35,399 bases of DNA from Deltaproteobacteria bacterium (GTDB taxonomy: Bacteria > Desulfobacterota > Desulfuromonadia > Desulfuromonadales > Geopsychrobacteraceae), in assembly GCA_024276905.1 (NCBI GenBank), contig JAJRWF010000057.1:1-35399 (forward strand), given 5' to 3'. Of this stretch, positions 1 to 8,357 are shown piece after piece. Both the position numbers and the translations under genes were made by a program. The notes beneath the pieces were generated by a model, which did no database searches, was not told where the DNA came from, and worked only from the letters and a program-made list of their open reading frames with translations. The number at the start of each line of letters is the position of its first letter. Position 1 is the stretch's first letter.

Positions 1-69
1 AATGCCCCTTCCTCATGTGCTGTGCTAGACTGCGCCTTTCCAATTTCCTCTTACAGGCTGAAGAAAATC

Positions 70-756
70 ATGATTTTACAGGGCACTGCACTCAATGTCG
101 CCACAATTGTTATCGGCTCCCTCCTTGGCCGCTGGGCTGGCCGCTACCTTGCGGAGCGCATGCGTCAGACCCTGATGGTCGGGCTGGGACTGGCGGTCCT
201 GTTAATCGGGCTGAAGCTTGCGCTGCAGAGCGAGCAGATTATGATTGTTATCGGCAGCCTGATATTTGGTGGACTGATTGGAGAGGGGCTGGGGATTGAA
301 TCGCGCCTTGAATCATTCGGCCAACGTTTACAAAAACGCTTTTCGGGGGCTGGCAGTATCGCCGAAGGGTTTGTCACCGCAAGCCTGCTGTATTGTGTCG
401 GTGCGATGGCAATTATGGGGGCCCTGCAAGACGGACTGGGCGGCAAACCGACAATTCTCTACGCCAAGGCGGTTCTGGATGGAGTCGCCTCGGTTGCCCT
501 GGCCTCAACATTGGGCATCGGGGTTCTCTTTTCCATCATCCCACTGACTCTCTATCAGGGCGGCATCACCCTCGCCGCCGGACTGACAAAGTCGATTTTG
601 ACCGAGGCAGTGATTGTCGAGATGAACGCTGTGGGCGGGCTGCTGATCGTCGCTATTGCCATCGACCTGCTCGGAATTAAACGTTTGCCCGTCGGCAACC
701 TGTTGCCTGCGGTCTTTGTCGCCATCGCACTGACCTGGACCTTTGGAACCACCTGA
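70..756 (+). CDS. DUF554 family integral membrane protein (YdfK/YqgA-like)
   Basis: Predicted 228-residue inner-membrane protein of the DUF554 family, whose biochemical role is unknown. The sequence is a run of glycine-rich hydrophobic helices, with family-like segments GSLIFGGLIGEGLGIE and EGFVTASLLYCVGAMAI. The reading frame stays open upstream to position 22, but the first 16 codons there (starting MLDCAFPISS) do not look like this family. The ATG at 70 begins MILQGTALNVATIVIGSLLG, the usual start of these proteins, so I chose it. A weak GAAG lies just upstream. It converges on hutH with a 25-bp gap and no evident terminator. Family assignment is from pattern recognition; a transport role would be a guess. 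Confidence 0.85.
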   Translation: MILQGTALNVATIVIGSLLGRWAGRYLAERMRQTLMVGLGLAVLLIGLKLALQSEQIMIVIGSLIFGGLIGEGLGIESRLESFGQRLQKRFSGAGSIAEGFVTASLLYCVGAMAIMGALQDGLGGKPTILYAKAVLDGVASVALASTLGIGVLFSIIPLTLYQGGITLAAGLTKSILTEAVIVEMNAVGGLLIVAIAIDLLGIKRLPVGNLLPAVFVAIALTWTFGTT

Positions 757-781
757 ACATCCCTCTCCCCTGCCTTATACT

Positions 782-2314
782 TTAAAGACTGCTCGGCAGC
801 AGAGATTCTGCGACAAAACGCGTGAGATCCCCTGAAGTGACAAGCGGTTTCGCCTTTTCAATATCGGGCGCAAAGTAACGGTCCTGGTCGTAAAATGGCA
901 CCTGGTCACGCAGCTGCTGCTTGGCCTGTTCCAGCAATGCAGACGTTTTCAGCGGCTGGCGAAAATCGACTCCTTGACAGGCGGCGAGCAGTTCAACCGC
1001 CAGAATCCCGGCAGTATTGTCCGCCATGTCTGAAAGTCTGCGTGCAGCAAAGGTTGCCATCGAGACATGATCTTCCTGATTGGCCGAGGTCGGCAGACTG
1101 TCGACCGATGCGGGATGTGCGCAGGACTTGTTCTCGCTGGCCAGAGCGGCAGCAGTCACCTGGGCGATCATAAAGCCGGAGTTCAACCCGCCCTTTTCGA
1201 CCAGGAAGGGCGGCAGTTTACTCAAATTGCTGTCGATCAACAGCGCGATGCGTCGTTCGGCCAGTGATCCGATTTCGGCAATCGCCAGCGCCATATTGTC
1301 CGCCGCCAGCGCCACCGGCTCGGCGTGAAAGTTCCCGCCGGAGAGGATGTCATTCTGTTCAACAAAAACCAACGGATTGTCTGAAACCGCGTTGGCCTCG
1401 GTCTTCAGTACACCGGCCGCATGACGCAGCTGTTCGAGACAGGCGCCCATCACCTGCGGTTGACAGCGCAGGGAATAAGGATCCTGCACCGATTCACAGG
1501 CCCGGTGTGAATCCTCGATCTGGCTGTGATCGAGCAGGCGTCGATAAGCGGCGGCGGTATCAACCCGGCTCTGATGACCGCTGACCTGATGGATACGTTC
1601 ATCGAAGGGGCTGCGACTGCCGAGGGCCGCTTCGACACTCAAACTGCCGGTAACAATTGCGGCCGCAAAAAGATCTTCGGCCGCAAACAACCCTTCAAGC
1701 GCAAAAGCGGTCGAGGCTTGGGTCCCGTTGAGCAGGGCCAACCCTTCCTTGGGCCCCAGTTCACAAGGCTCAAGACCGGCAATTTCAAGTCCCTTGCAGC
1801 CGGGCAGCCGTTCACCGCGATGAAGAACCTCGCCTTCACCGAGCAACACTGTACTCATATGCGCCAGCGGGGCCAAGTCCCCTGAAGCACCAACCGAACC
1901 TTTTTGCGGAATACAGGGATAAACTTCAGCATTGATCAAGGTAATCAGTGCCTCAATAATCTGCAAACGAATCCCCGAATAACCCCGCGCCAGACTGTTG
2001 ACCTTAAGCACCATCAGCAAACGGACAGTCGACTCCCGCATCAGCGCACCGACTCCGGCGGCGTGCGAAAGAACAATCGAACACTGGAGTTGCTTGAGCT
2101 CTTCATCGGGAATCCGCGTATTGGCCAACAGGCCGAAACCGGTATTGACCCCGTAAACTGTTCGCCCCTGGGCGATGACTTCACGCACGGTAGCCGTTGA
2201 GGCTTCGATCCGGGGCAGACACTCAGTGTCGAGGCTCAATTGAACCGGTTCGGCCATCACCCGGCGCAGCTGTTTCAGGCTGAGTTGGCCTGGTTTCAAA
2301 TTGAGTTTATACAT
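782..2314 (-). CDS. hutH: Histidine ammonia-lyase
   Basis: First enzyme of histidine degradation: non-oxidative elimination of ammonia from L-histidine to give trans-urocanate in the cytoplasm. At 510 residues it has the normal family length. The MIO electrophile forms autocatalytically from A143-S144-G145, inside [14 protein letters not shown]. The conserved YGVNTGFG (Tyr54) is also present. The ATG at 2314 has AAGGA eight bases upstream. It is the last gene of hutI-hutG-hutU-hutH and lies 161 bp below hutU; that spacer holds a large perfect inverted repeat. Expression should follow the HutC-controlled promoter before hutI, unless the spacer carries its own signals. Confidence 0.98.
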   Translation of the reverse strand: MYKLNLKPGQLSLKQLRRVMAEPVQLSLDTECLPRIEASTATVREVIAQGRTVYGVNTGFGLLANTRIPDEELKQLQCSIVLSHAAGVGALMRESTVRLLMVLKVNSLARGYSGIRLQIIEALITLINAEVYPCIPQKGSVGASGDLAPLAHMSTVLLGEGEVLHRGERLPGCKGLEIAGLEPCELGPKEGLALLNGTQASTAFALEGLFAAEDLFAAAIVTGSLSVEAALGSRSPFDERIHQVSGHQSRVDTAAAYRRLLDHSQIEDSHRACESVQDPYSLRCQPQVMGACLEQLRHAAGVLKTEANAVSDNPLVFVEQNDILSGGNFHAEPVALAADNMALAIAEIGSLAERRIALLIDSNLSKLPPFLVEKGGLNSGFMIAQVTAAALASENKSCAHPASVDSLPTSANQEDHVSMATFAARRLSDMADNTAGILAVELLAACQGVDFRQPLKTSALLEQAKQQLRDQVPFYDQDRYFAPDIEKAKPLVTSGDLTRFVAESLLPSSL

Positions 2315-2372
2315 GGATCAGTCCTTATTCTTTCGCAAAAAGGAAAAACAGGATAAGAAGTTTCCGTTTGCT

Positions 2373-2473
2373 GGACTCGGACTCCCCACGGCAAGGGTGT
2401 CTGTCGCCCGGATGGCGACAGTCAAGCCCCAGGGACGGGTTCATGCGTCCCTTGCCGTGGGGAGTCCGAGTCC
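2373..2473. repeat. Long inverted repeat in the hutU-hutH spacer
   Basis: A 25-bp perfect inverted repeat: left arm 2373-2397 starting GGACTCGGACTCC, right arm 2449-2473 ending GGAGTCCGAGTCC. It encloses 51 bp that fold further, with an 8-bp perfect hairpin CTGTCGCC/GGCGACAG and a second arm pair AGGGACG/CGTCCCT. The whole 101 bp can form one branched stem-loop in either strand or in the hut mRNA. No T-run follows the stem on the minus strand, so it is not a standard intrinsic terminator. It may be an mRNA-stabilising or processing structure, or a mobile palindromic repeat. Confidence 0.93.
2392..2454. repeat. 63-bp stem-loop module, copy 1 (hutU-hutH spacer)
   Basis: A 63-bp block beginning CAAGGGTGTCTGTCGCCC and ending GCGTCCCTTG. 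It recurs at 4212-4274 with only three substitutions and no gaps. In this copy the outer CAAGGG/CCCTTG pair extends outward into the 25-bp inverted repeat. The AGGGACG/CGTCCCT pairing would compete with the outer stem for the same GGG bases, so two alternative folds are possible. Confidence 0.9.
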
Positions 2474-2475
2474 AT

Positions 2476-4164
2476 TTAGTTACGAATGTCCATCAAATCT
2501 TCCAGCATCGGCAAATCAAGTCCCTGCTCTTTGGCGCAGTCGATGGCAATTTCGTATCCGGCATCGGCATGCCGCATGACACCCGTTGCCGGATCATTCC
2601 ACAGCACCCGAGATAAACGACGAGCGGCAGCCTCAGTACCGTCTGCAACAATTACGATCCCGGCATGCTGACTGAAGCCCATGCCGACGCCACCACCATG
2701 ATGCAAACTGACCCAGGTAGCCCCGCCGGAGGTTGAGAGCAGAGCATTGAGCAGCGGCCAGTCAGAAACGGCATCGGAACCATCGGCCATCGCTTCGGTT
2801 TCACGGTTGGGGCTGGCCACCGAACCGGAATCAAGATGATCGCGGCCGATGACGACCGGGGCCTTAAGCTCACCGTCAGCGATCATCTGATTAAAAGCCA
2901 GTCCAAGTCGTGCCCGATCCTTCAGCCCGACCCAGCAGATACGTGCTGGCAGGCCCTGAAACTGGATCCGCTCCCTGGCCATATCGAGCCAGTAATGCAA
3001 ATGCGGATCGTCGGGAATCAGCTCTTTGACTTTGGCATCGGTCTTGTAAATATCTTCAGGATCTCCCGACAGGGCGACCCAGCGGAAAGGACCGATTCCT
3101 TCACAGAAAAGTGGCCGGATGTAAGCCGGAACGAAACCGGGAAAATCGAAGGCCCGTTCAAGCCCTTCGTCCAGCGCAACCTGACGGATATTGTTGCCGT
3201 AATCAAAGGTCGCTGCCCCCCGTTTTTGCAGTTCGAGCATCGCCTCAACATGTTGAACCATGGACGCCCTGGCCGATTCAATCACCTGCTGCGGATCATC
3301 CTGACGTAAACGCACCGCCTGCTCCAGATTCCAACCGGCAGGCAGATAACCGTTGAGGGGATCATGGGCGCTGGTCTGATCGGTACAGACATCGGGCACA
3401 ATACCCCGCTGCACCAGTTGCGGAAGGATTTCAGCACAGTTGCCAAGCAGTCCGACCGAAATCGCCTTCCGATCACGACAGGCAGCGTCAATCAGTTGCA
3501 ATGCGACATCCAGATCATCGACCTTGTGATCCAGATAGCCTGACTCAATCCGTTTGTCGATCCGTGATTCATCGCACTCAACGGCCAGGATATTAAATCC
3601 GGCCATGGTCGCCGCCAGCGGTTGAGCGCCACCCATGCCGCCCAGCCCACCGGTCAAAATCCAGCGTCCACGAGCATCGCCCGCAAAATGTTGTTTGGCA
3701 ATGGCGACAAAGGTCTCATAGGTTCCCTGCACGATCCCCTGCGAACCGATATAGATCCAGGACCCGGCGGTCATCTGGCCGTACATCATCAACCCCTGCC
3801 GGTCGAGCTGGTTGAAATGCTCCCAGTTCGCCCAGTGCGGCACCAGATTGGAATTGGCAATCAGCACTCGGGGCGCGTCACTGTGGGTTTTGAACACCCC
3901 GACCGGTTTACCCGACTGAATCAGCAACGACTCATCCGCTTCAAGCCGTTTAAGCACCGCGATGATCTTGTCGTAGCAATCCCAATTGCGAGCTGCGCGA
4001 CCGATCCCTCCGTAAACCACCAGCTCTTCGGGCCGCTCGGCCACCTCAGGATCAAGATTGTTCATCAGCATCCGCAGCGCCGCTTCGGTCTGCCAGCTTT
4101 TGGCACTTAACTCTGTGCCCCGCGCAGCGCGAATCAAGCGTCTGCAGTCCTGTCGTTTATTCAT
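2476..4164 (-). CDS. hutU: Urocanate hydratase
   Basis: Second Hut enzyme: hydrates urocanate to 4-imidazolone-5-propanoate, using tightly bound NAD+ as an electrophile. The 562-residue product matches the family length. Visible signatures are [15 protein letters not shown] near the N terminus, the glycine-rich NAD-binding [13 protein letters not shown], and [15 protein letters not shown] with the conserved cysteine. The frame is open for 27 more codons upstream, but those run through spacer sequence. The ATG at 4164 starts [16 protein letters not shown] and has GGAG seven bases before it, so I chose it. It sits between hutG and hutH with spacers of 145 and 161 bp. Both spacers carry the 63-bp module, which is unusual for a tightly co-expressed pathway. 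Confidence 0.98.
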   Translation of the reverse strand: MNKRQDCRRLIRAARGTELSAKSWQTEAALRMLMNNLDPEVAERPEELVVYGGIGRAARNWDCYDKIIAVLKRLEADESLLIQSGKPVGVFKTHSDAPRVLIANSNLVPHWANWEHFNQLDRQGLMMYGQMTAGSWIYIGSQGIVQGTYETFVAIAKQHFAGDARGRWILTGGLGGMGGAQPLAATMAGFNILAVECDESRIDKRIESGYLDHKVDDLDVALQLIDAACRDRKAISVGLLGNCAEILPQLVQRGIVPDVCTDQTSAHDPLNGYLPAGWNLEQAVRLRQDDPQQVIESARASMVQHVEAMLELQKRGAATFDYGNNIRQVALDEGLERAFDFPGFVPAYIRPLFCEGIGPFRWVALSGDPEDIYKTDAKVKELIPDDPHLHYWLDMARERIQFQGLPARICWVGLKDRARLGLAFNQMIADGELKAPVVIGRDHLDSGSVASPNRETEAMADGSDAVSDWPLLNALLSTSGGATWVSLHHGGGVGMGFSQHAGIVIVADGTEAAARRLSRVLWNDPATGVMRHADAGYEIAIDCAKEQGLDLPMLEDLMDIRN

Positions 4165-4211
4165 GTTTTCTCCATTCACTAAATCCTGCGTTCGTAAGAG
4201 CTGGACAGCGT

Positions 4212-4274
4212 CAAGGGTGTCTGTCGCCCGGATGGCGGCAGTCAAGCCCCAAGGATGGGTTCATGCGTCCCTTG
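4212..4274. repeat. 63-bp stem-loop module, copy 2 (hutG-hutU spacer)
   Basis: Second copy of the module at 2392-2454: 60 of 63 positions are identical. All three differences fall in predicted stem arms, and none is compensated by a change in the partner arm. The flanking 25-bp arms of copy 1 are absent; only a 7-bp TCAAGGG/CCCTTGA outer pair remains. A separate small hairpin, GGGCAG-GCG-CTGCCC, lies at 4279-4293, on the hutG side of the module. Confidence 0.9.
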
Positions 4275-4278
4275 AAGT

Positions 4279-4293
4279 GGGCAGGCGCTGCCC
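4279..4293. repeat. Small GC hairpin after hutG
   Basis: Perfect 6-bp stem GGGCAG/CTGCCC with a 3-base GCG loop, between the hutG stop and module copy 2. It could slow ribosomes or RNA polymerase, or protect the hutG 3' end. There is no T-run, so an intrinsic terminator is unlikely. Confidence 0.5.
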
Positions 4294-4309
4294 GGGGTCC
4301 TCACCCTCT

Positions 4310-5263
4310 TCAATAACCACGAATCAATTGATGACAGAGCCGCGCTGCAACCTTGGCGGTACGACCATCAATATCGTACTCGGGGTTGTATTCAGCAATA
4401 TCGGCCAGACGTAACCGCTCCTCGGTCTGGGTACGGATAAACGCCAGCAGATGCTCCAGCACAGGCAGTTCGACGCCACGGGCGGCAGGCGCACTGACCC
4501 CCGGAGCGGTTGCTGCTGGCAGTACATCCAGATCGATGCTCAGGTAAATTGCCTTGCAGGGGGCAATAAATTCACTCAACAGCTGTTCGATCTGCGGAAA
4601 CTGCCAGCTGTTCAGTTCACGATCGAGCCGATAGCGAACATCCAGCTGGGCAGCCTGATCAAAAAGGGCCGTCGTATTGGCCAGTTCACTGATCCCGAGA
4701 CAGCAATAATGAAAAGGAATTTCGTGATTTTGACAATAATCGGCCATCTGTAAAAAAGGTGTGCCTGAATTGGGTGCAGCAGCCCGACGCAAATCGAAAT
4801 GGGCATCAAAGTTGATAATTCCGACCGGTCCTTCCTCGCCAGAGGAACTCAAGTGGCGAACCAACCCGAGAAAACTGCCGTAGGCAATTTCGTGACCACC
4901 ACCCAGCAACAGGGGGAAATGCCCCTGATCCAGAAGTTTTTTCACCAATGCGGCTTGTTCAAGCTGCAAGGCTTCAAGATCGTTCTGATCAGCGCGCAGG
5001 TTGCCGACATCATAAACAGAGCCTTGCTCATGCCAGGCCTGATTTGCTAACGCCCGGCGGATGGCGTCGGGACCAGCAGCGGCTCCAACCCGCCCCTGAT
5101 TGCGCCGTACGCCCTGGTCGCAGGCCAGCCCTAAAAGAGCCACCCCCGCAGCCTGGCCTTTTGTGTCCCAGGGGAAAACCTGTTGATGCCAGCGCCGGGC
5201 CGAGCGTGCAGAGTCCTCATCGACCCGCCCCGTCCAGAGACTCATAGCGACCGGCTCACGCAT
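4310..5263 (-). CDS. hutG: Formimidoylglutamase (arginase/ureohydrolase family)
   Basis: Final step of this Hut pathway: hydrolysis of N-formimino-L-glutamate to L-glutamate and formamide. It is a 317-residue ureohydrolase-fold protein with the expected Mn2+ ligands: GGGHE (His124), NFDAHFD (Asp153, His155, Asp157) and SIDLD (Asp244, Asp246). The ATG at 5263 overlaps the end of hutI by 8 bp and is preceded by GGAAGG at good spacing. An ATG six codons further in (5245) has a poorer ribosome site. Operon position makes formiminoglutamase far more likely than agmatinase or arginase. No hutF is visible, so the window encodes the formamide-yielding branch. Confidence 0.95.
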   Translation of the reverse strand: MREPVAMSLWTGRVDEDSARSARRWHQQVFPWDTKGQAAGVALLGLACDQGVRRNQGRVGAAAGPDAIRRALANQAWHEQGSVYDVGNLRADQNDLEALQLEQAALVKKLLDQGHFPLLLGGGHEIAYGSFLGLVRHLSSSGEEGPVGIINFDAHFDLRRAAAPNSGTPFLQMADYCQNHEIPFHYCCLGISELANTTALFDQAAQLDVRYRLDRELNSWQFPQIEQLLSEFIAPCKAIYLSIDLDVLPAATAPGVSAPAARGVELPVLEHLLAFIRTQTEERLRLADIAEYNPEYDIDGRTAKVAARLCHQLIRGY

Positions 5264-6494
5264 CCTGAACCTTCCCGGCAAAAATCCGTTGCTGCAACCG
5301 GTTCACACCGAACTCGCAGGTCAGTTGCGCCGGGTCATCAATCTCCCACAGCAGCATATCCGCCGCCATACCCACCTTGAGCATCCCGACTTCTTCGCCC
5401 AGCCCCAGGGCCACAGCAGCATGACAGGTCGTGCCCTGCAACGCTTCTTCCGGGGTCAGCCCAAAGAGGACCGCCGCCATATTCATCATCAACCGCAGTG
5501 AAGCCAGTGGACTGCTACCCGGGTTGAGATCACTGGCGACCGCCAGCGGAACCTGCGCCTGGCGCAAGGCATCAACTGGCGGCTGGCGGGTTTCACCCAG
5601 AAAATAGAAGGCACCGGGCAACAGGGTCGCGACCGTGCCCGAATCCTTAAGCGCAGCAATCCCCGCCTCATCCAGATATTCGAGGTGATCAACCGACCAG
5701 GCCGCATATTGCGCCGCGAGGGCTGCACCCTGGCTGTTTGACAGCTGCTCGACATGGGCTTTTATCCCCAACCCGGCGGCCTGAGCTGCGGTAAATACCC
5801 GCTCGCACTGTGTCAGTGAAAAGGCGATCGGTTCGCAAAAAACATCCACCGCCTCAGCCAGACCTAGCTGCGCAACCTGCGGGATCAGCTCATTGCAGAT
5901 CAGCTCGATATAGGCATCGGTACGACCTGAATACTCCGGCGGCAGGGCATGAGCGGCCAGCAGCGTGCTGCGCAGGCGAACCGGAAAATCCGTGGCCAGA
6001 GTCCTGACGGCACGCAGCATTTTCAATTCATCCTTAACCGTCAAGCCGTAACCTGACTTGACCTCGACCGTAGTCACTCCTTCAGCCAACAGGGCTTCAA
6101 GGCGGGGCCTTGCCTGTTCGACCAGTTCGGCTTCGCTCAGGGCTCGGGTCGCACGGACAGTTGACAAGATGCCGCCGCCCTCACAGGCGATCTCGGCGTA
6201 ACTGGCTCCCTCCTGCCGTCGACTGAACTCCGCCGTTCGCTGTCCGCCGTAAATCAGATGAGTATGACTGTCGATCAGGCCCGGAGTCATACACATCCCC
6301 CCGGCATCGATCACTTCGGCAGCAACTTCGTCTATGTTGAAGCTGCCCATCGGCTTCAACAGGGTGATTCGTCCGTCCAGCACCCCGATGGCATGCCGGT
6401 CGAGCAATCCGTAAACAGCCTTGACTTCCGGATCCATCGTCGCCAGCTTGACGTTGGTCCAGACCTTTTCCGCCGTGCAAAATGATCTATCCAT
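5256..6494 (-). CDS. hutI: Imidazolonepropionase
   Basis: Third Hut reaction: hydrolyses 4-imidazolone-5-propanoate to N-formimino-L-glutamate. The 412-residue metallo-amidohydrolase shows the metal-binding DSHTHLIYGG motif, a KAHVEQLSNSQG segment, SVDHLEYLDEAG and the late ASDLNPGSSP aspartate motif. The ATG at 6494 has GGAAAGGG upstream. The longer open frame back to 6542 would run through the -10 element and HutC operator, so it cannot be the start. It is the first gene of the operon, directly downstream of the HutC box. Confidence 0.97.
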   Translation of the reverse strand: MDRSFCTAEKVWTNVKLATMDPEVKAVYGLLDRHAIGVLDGRITLLKPMGSFNIDEVAAEVIDAGGMCMTPGLIDSHTHLIYGGQRTAEFSRRQEGASYAEIACEGGGILSTVRATRALSEAELVEQARPRLEALLAEGVTTVEVKSGYGLTVKDELKMLRAVRTLATDFPVRLRSTLLAAHALPPEYSGRTDAYIELICNELIPQVAQLGLAEAVDVFCEPIAFSLTQCERVFTAAQAAGLGIKAHVEQLSNSQGAALAAQYAAWSVDHLEYLDEAGIAALKDSGTVATLLPGAFYFLGETRQPPVDALRQAQVPLAVASDLNPGSSPLASLRLMMNMAAVLFGLTPEEALQGTTCHAAVALGLGEEVGMLKVGMAADMLLWEIDDPAQLTCEFGVNRLQQRIFAGKVQDA

Positions 6495-6520
6495 CAAAAA
6501 ACCCTTTCCATCCCCACCAG

Positions 6521-6532
6521 TTGTATATACAA
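6521..6532. promoter_or_regulatory. HutC operator (palindrome)
   Basis: The perfect 12-bp palindrome TTGTATATACAA matches the known HutC recognition pattern built around TGTATATACA. It begins at the last base of the hutI -10 hexamer, so bound HutC would block promoter opening. It lies between divergent hutI and hutC. In known systems urocanate releases HutC. Confidence 0.88.
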
Positions 6533-6560
6533 TTATAGACAAATATGCAACTGCTGTCAG
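6532..6560 (-). promoter_or_regulatory. hutIGUH sigma-70-type promoter
   Basis: Reading the minus strand: CTGACA (-35, 6555-6560), a 17-bp spacer, then a perfect TATAAT (-10, 6532-6537). The HutC palindrome touches the -10, as expected for a steric repressor site. The start of transcription should fall inside the operator, about 30 bp before the hutI start codon. Confidence 0.82.
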
Positions 6561-6608
6561 AAACAGTTTACAACTGACAATTCAAAACCGCTCATAGGGA
6601 GCAAATAA

Positions 6609-7331
6609 ATGAAGGAAAACCCGGCCATTCGTCCCCGTTTTCAGGTCATCAAGGACTTCATCTGTCTGGCGATCAGGGACCGGACCTATCCTGCAGGAGC
6701 CTGCATCCCGGCAGAAAATGAATTGGCAAAGAAATTTTCTGTCAGCCGCATGACCGCCAACCGCGCCATCAAAGAGCTGGTTGCCGAGGGCCTGCTGGTC
6801 CGCCATCAGGGACTCGGCACCTTCGTCACAAAAATTCAGGCGGAATCTCCTTTACTTGAGGTGCGAAATATTGCCGATGAGATCCGTGAACGACATCACG
6901 TCTACAGCAATGAACTTGTGGGTTTGAATAACGTAAGGGCCGATGAAGACCTGGCAGGACGATTAGGTGTCGGCGTCGGAGCTCCGACCTTTCATTCCTT
7001 GATCGTGCACAAGGAAAACGGCCGACCGGTGCAACTCGAGGATCGTTTTGTTAACGCGGCCCTGGTCCCGGATTACAACCAGCAGGATTTCAGCCAAACA
7101 ACTCCGAATCAGTACCTGAGTGAGCTTTTCCCCCTGTCAGAGATTGAACATATTGTCGAAGCCGTGTTATCAACCGAAGAGGAACAGCACCACCTGAAAA
7201 TATCTGCAACATCCCCCTGCCTGCTGGTCAATCGCAGAACCTGGTCTGCTGACCGCCTGATCAGTTGCGCGCGCCTGATTCATCCCGGCAATCTTTACCG
7301 CCTGAGTTCACGCTCAACAGTCTCTCGTTAA
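6609..7331 (+). CDS. hutC: Histidine utilisation repressor, GntR family (HutC)
   Basis: Transcriptional repressor of the adjacent hut operon. The 240-residue protein has a GntR winged helix at about residues 10-75, with FSVSRMTANRAIKELVAEGLLVRHQGLGTFV as the recognition region (quoted in part: SRMTANRAIKELVAEG). A UTRA ligand domain follows at about 95-230, ending RLIHPGNLYRL. The ATG at 6609 is preceded by GGGAG. It is divergent from hutI, 114 bp away, and that gap holds the TTGTATATACAA box. The family ligand is urocanate. Autoregulation is plausible because the box lies on the hutC upstream side as well, but I see no strong hutC promoter hexamers. Confidence 0.95.
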   Translation: MKENPAIRPRFQVIKDFICLAIRDRTYPAGACIPAENELAKKFSVSRMTANRAIKELVAEGLLVRHQGLGTFVTKIQAESPLLEVRNIADEIRERHHVYSNELVGLNNVRADEDLAGRLGVGVGAPTFHSLIVHKENGRPVQLEDRFVNAALVPDYNQQDFSQTTPNQYLSELFPLSEIEHIVEAVLSTEEEQHHLKISATSPCLLVNRRTWSADRLISCARLIHPGNLYRLSSRSTVSR

Positions 7332-7366
7332 GGACGGATATTTCACAAACTTCGCTCCGAACAGGA

Positions 7367-7396
7367 TTGCCCTGCAGGGCTGAAATCGGCTATAGT
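7367..7396 (+). promoter_or_regulatory. Probable promoter of the Bax-inhibitor-1 gene
   Basis: TTGCCC (7367-7372), an 18-bp spacer, then TATAGT (7391-7396), 35 bp before the ATG at 7432. The match is moderate and unverified. Confidence 0.5.
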
Positions 7397-7431
7397 TTTC
7401 GGACAAACTTCAACCCGTTACGGAGAACTTC

Positions 7432-8130
7432 ATGTTTAATCAGAATCAGACCATTTCAACGACTTCGGCAATCAGTACCACCAGCTTTCTCCCTAAAGTC
7501 TACGCCTGGATGACCACCGGGTTGGGGCTGACCGCCCTGGCGTCGATGATGACCCTGTCAAGTCCCGATCTGCTTAACTTAATCTTCGGTAACAAAGTGG
7601 TTTTCTACGCCCTGATTTTTGGTGAGCTGGGTCTGGTCATTGCTCTGTCAGCAGCAATCAACAAGATCAGTTCAAAGACCGCCACCCTGATGTTCCTGCT
7701 CTACTCAGCGCTTAACGGGGTCACCTTTGCCTCGATTTTTCTGATCTACACCCGCAGCTCGATCGCCAGCACCTTTTTTGTTGCGGCAGGAACCTTCGGT
7801 GCAATCAGCATCTACGGCTATGTCACCAAACGTGACCTGACCGGTTGGGGCAGCTTTTTCTTCATGGGTCTGATCGGCATCATCATCGCCTCGGTGGTAA
7901 ATATCTTTCTGCAGAGCGAGATGATCTACTGGATTACCAGTTATATCGGGGTATTCGTTTTTGTCGGACTGACCGCCTACGATACCCAGAAAATCAAACG
8001 AATCGGCGCGGCCGGTTTCGACAACGAAGAGAGTCGCAAGAAAGCCTCGATTCTCGGCGCTCTGACCCTTTACCTTGACTTTATCAACCTGTTCCTGATG
8101 CTGTTACGTATCATGGGCAACCGCCGTTGA
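7432..8130 (+). CDS. Bax inhibitor-1/YccA family membrane protein
   Basis: A 232-residue protein of the Bax inhibitor-1 (UPF0005) superfamily, with about seven transmembrane helices after a short soluble N terminus. Family signatures include FLPKVYAWMTTGLGLTALAS near residue 20 and YDTQKIKR in the late loop, followed by the last helix LYLDFINLFLMLLRIMG. Bacterial relatives include the FtsH modulator YccA and pH-sensitive calcium-leak channels; which activity applies here is unknown. ACGGAG precedes the ATG. It is monocistronic, with its own likely promoter and an intrinsic terminator at 8197-8228. Confidence 0.93.
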   Translation: MFNQNQTISTTSAISTTSFLPKVYAWMTTGLGLTALASMMTLSSPDLLNLIFGNKVVFYALIFGELGLVIALSAAINKISSKTATLMFLLYSALNGVTFASIFLIYTRSSIASTFFVAAGTFGAISIYGYVTKRDLTGWGSFFFMGLIGIIIASVVNIFLQSEMIYWITSYIGVFVFVGLTAYDTQKIKRIGAAGFDNEESRKKASILGALTLYLDFINLFLMLLRIMGNRR

Positions 8131-8196
8131 TTCCGGATCAGGTCAAAGTTCTGATTGCGAAATTCAACCCTGCTGGTGCCGCATCATATTGATGAC

Positions 8197-8228
8197 AAAA
8201 AGCCCGATCTTTTCCGGTCGGGTTTTTT
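8197..8228 (+). terminator. Intrinsic terminator after the Bax-inhibitor-1 gene
   Basis: AAAAAGCCCGA (8197-8207) pairs with TCGGGTTTTTT (8218-8228) across a 10-base loop, with one G-T wobble, and ends in a six-T run. The spacer 8131-8357 otherwise holds only this structure and the next promoter. Confidence 0.85.
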
Positions 8229-8263
8229 ATTGCGAATTGATTCCGGCGGGATGCGCGTTACAC

Positions 8264-8292
8264 TTGACCGGGCTTCAAAAGCCGGTTAGATT
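8264..8292 (+). promoter_or_regulatory. Probable promoter of the Na/Pi cotransporter gene
   Basis: TTGACC (8264-8269), a 17-bp spacer, then TAGATT (8287-8292). The spacer is almost filled by an inverted repeat, ACCGGGCTT...AAGCCGGT with one bulged G. This could be an operator or a leader hairpin. No clear Pho box was recognised. Confidence 0.55.
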
Positions 8293-8357
8293 GTGCGCGA
8301 ATTGGCTAGGAGAGAGCAACAACCCATTTATTCCCAAGGATTTAGCGGAGTTTTCTA

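Noticed and set aside
2373-2473. Hut spacer hairpin as an intrinsic terminator
   Set aside because: No T-run follows the stem on the operon strand. hutH would also be cut off from its only visible promoter.
2301-2579. Plus-strand open frame through the hutU-hutH spacer
   Set aside because: It crosses the inverted repeat and the hutU 3' end; no ribosome site and no plausible protein.
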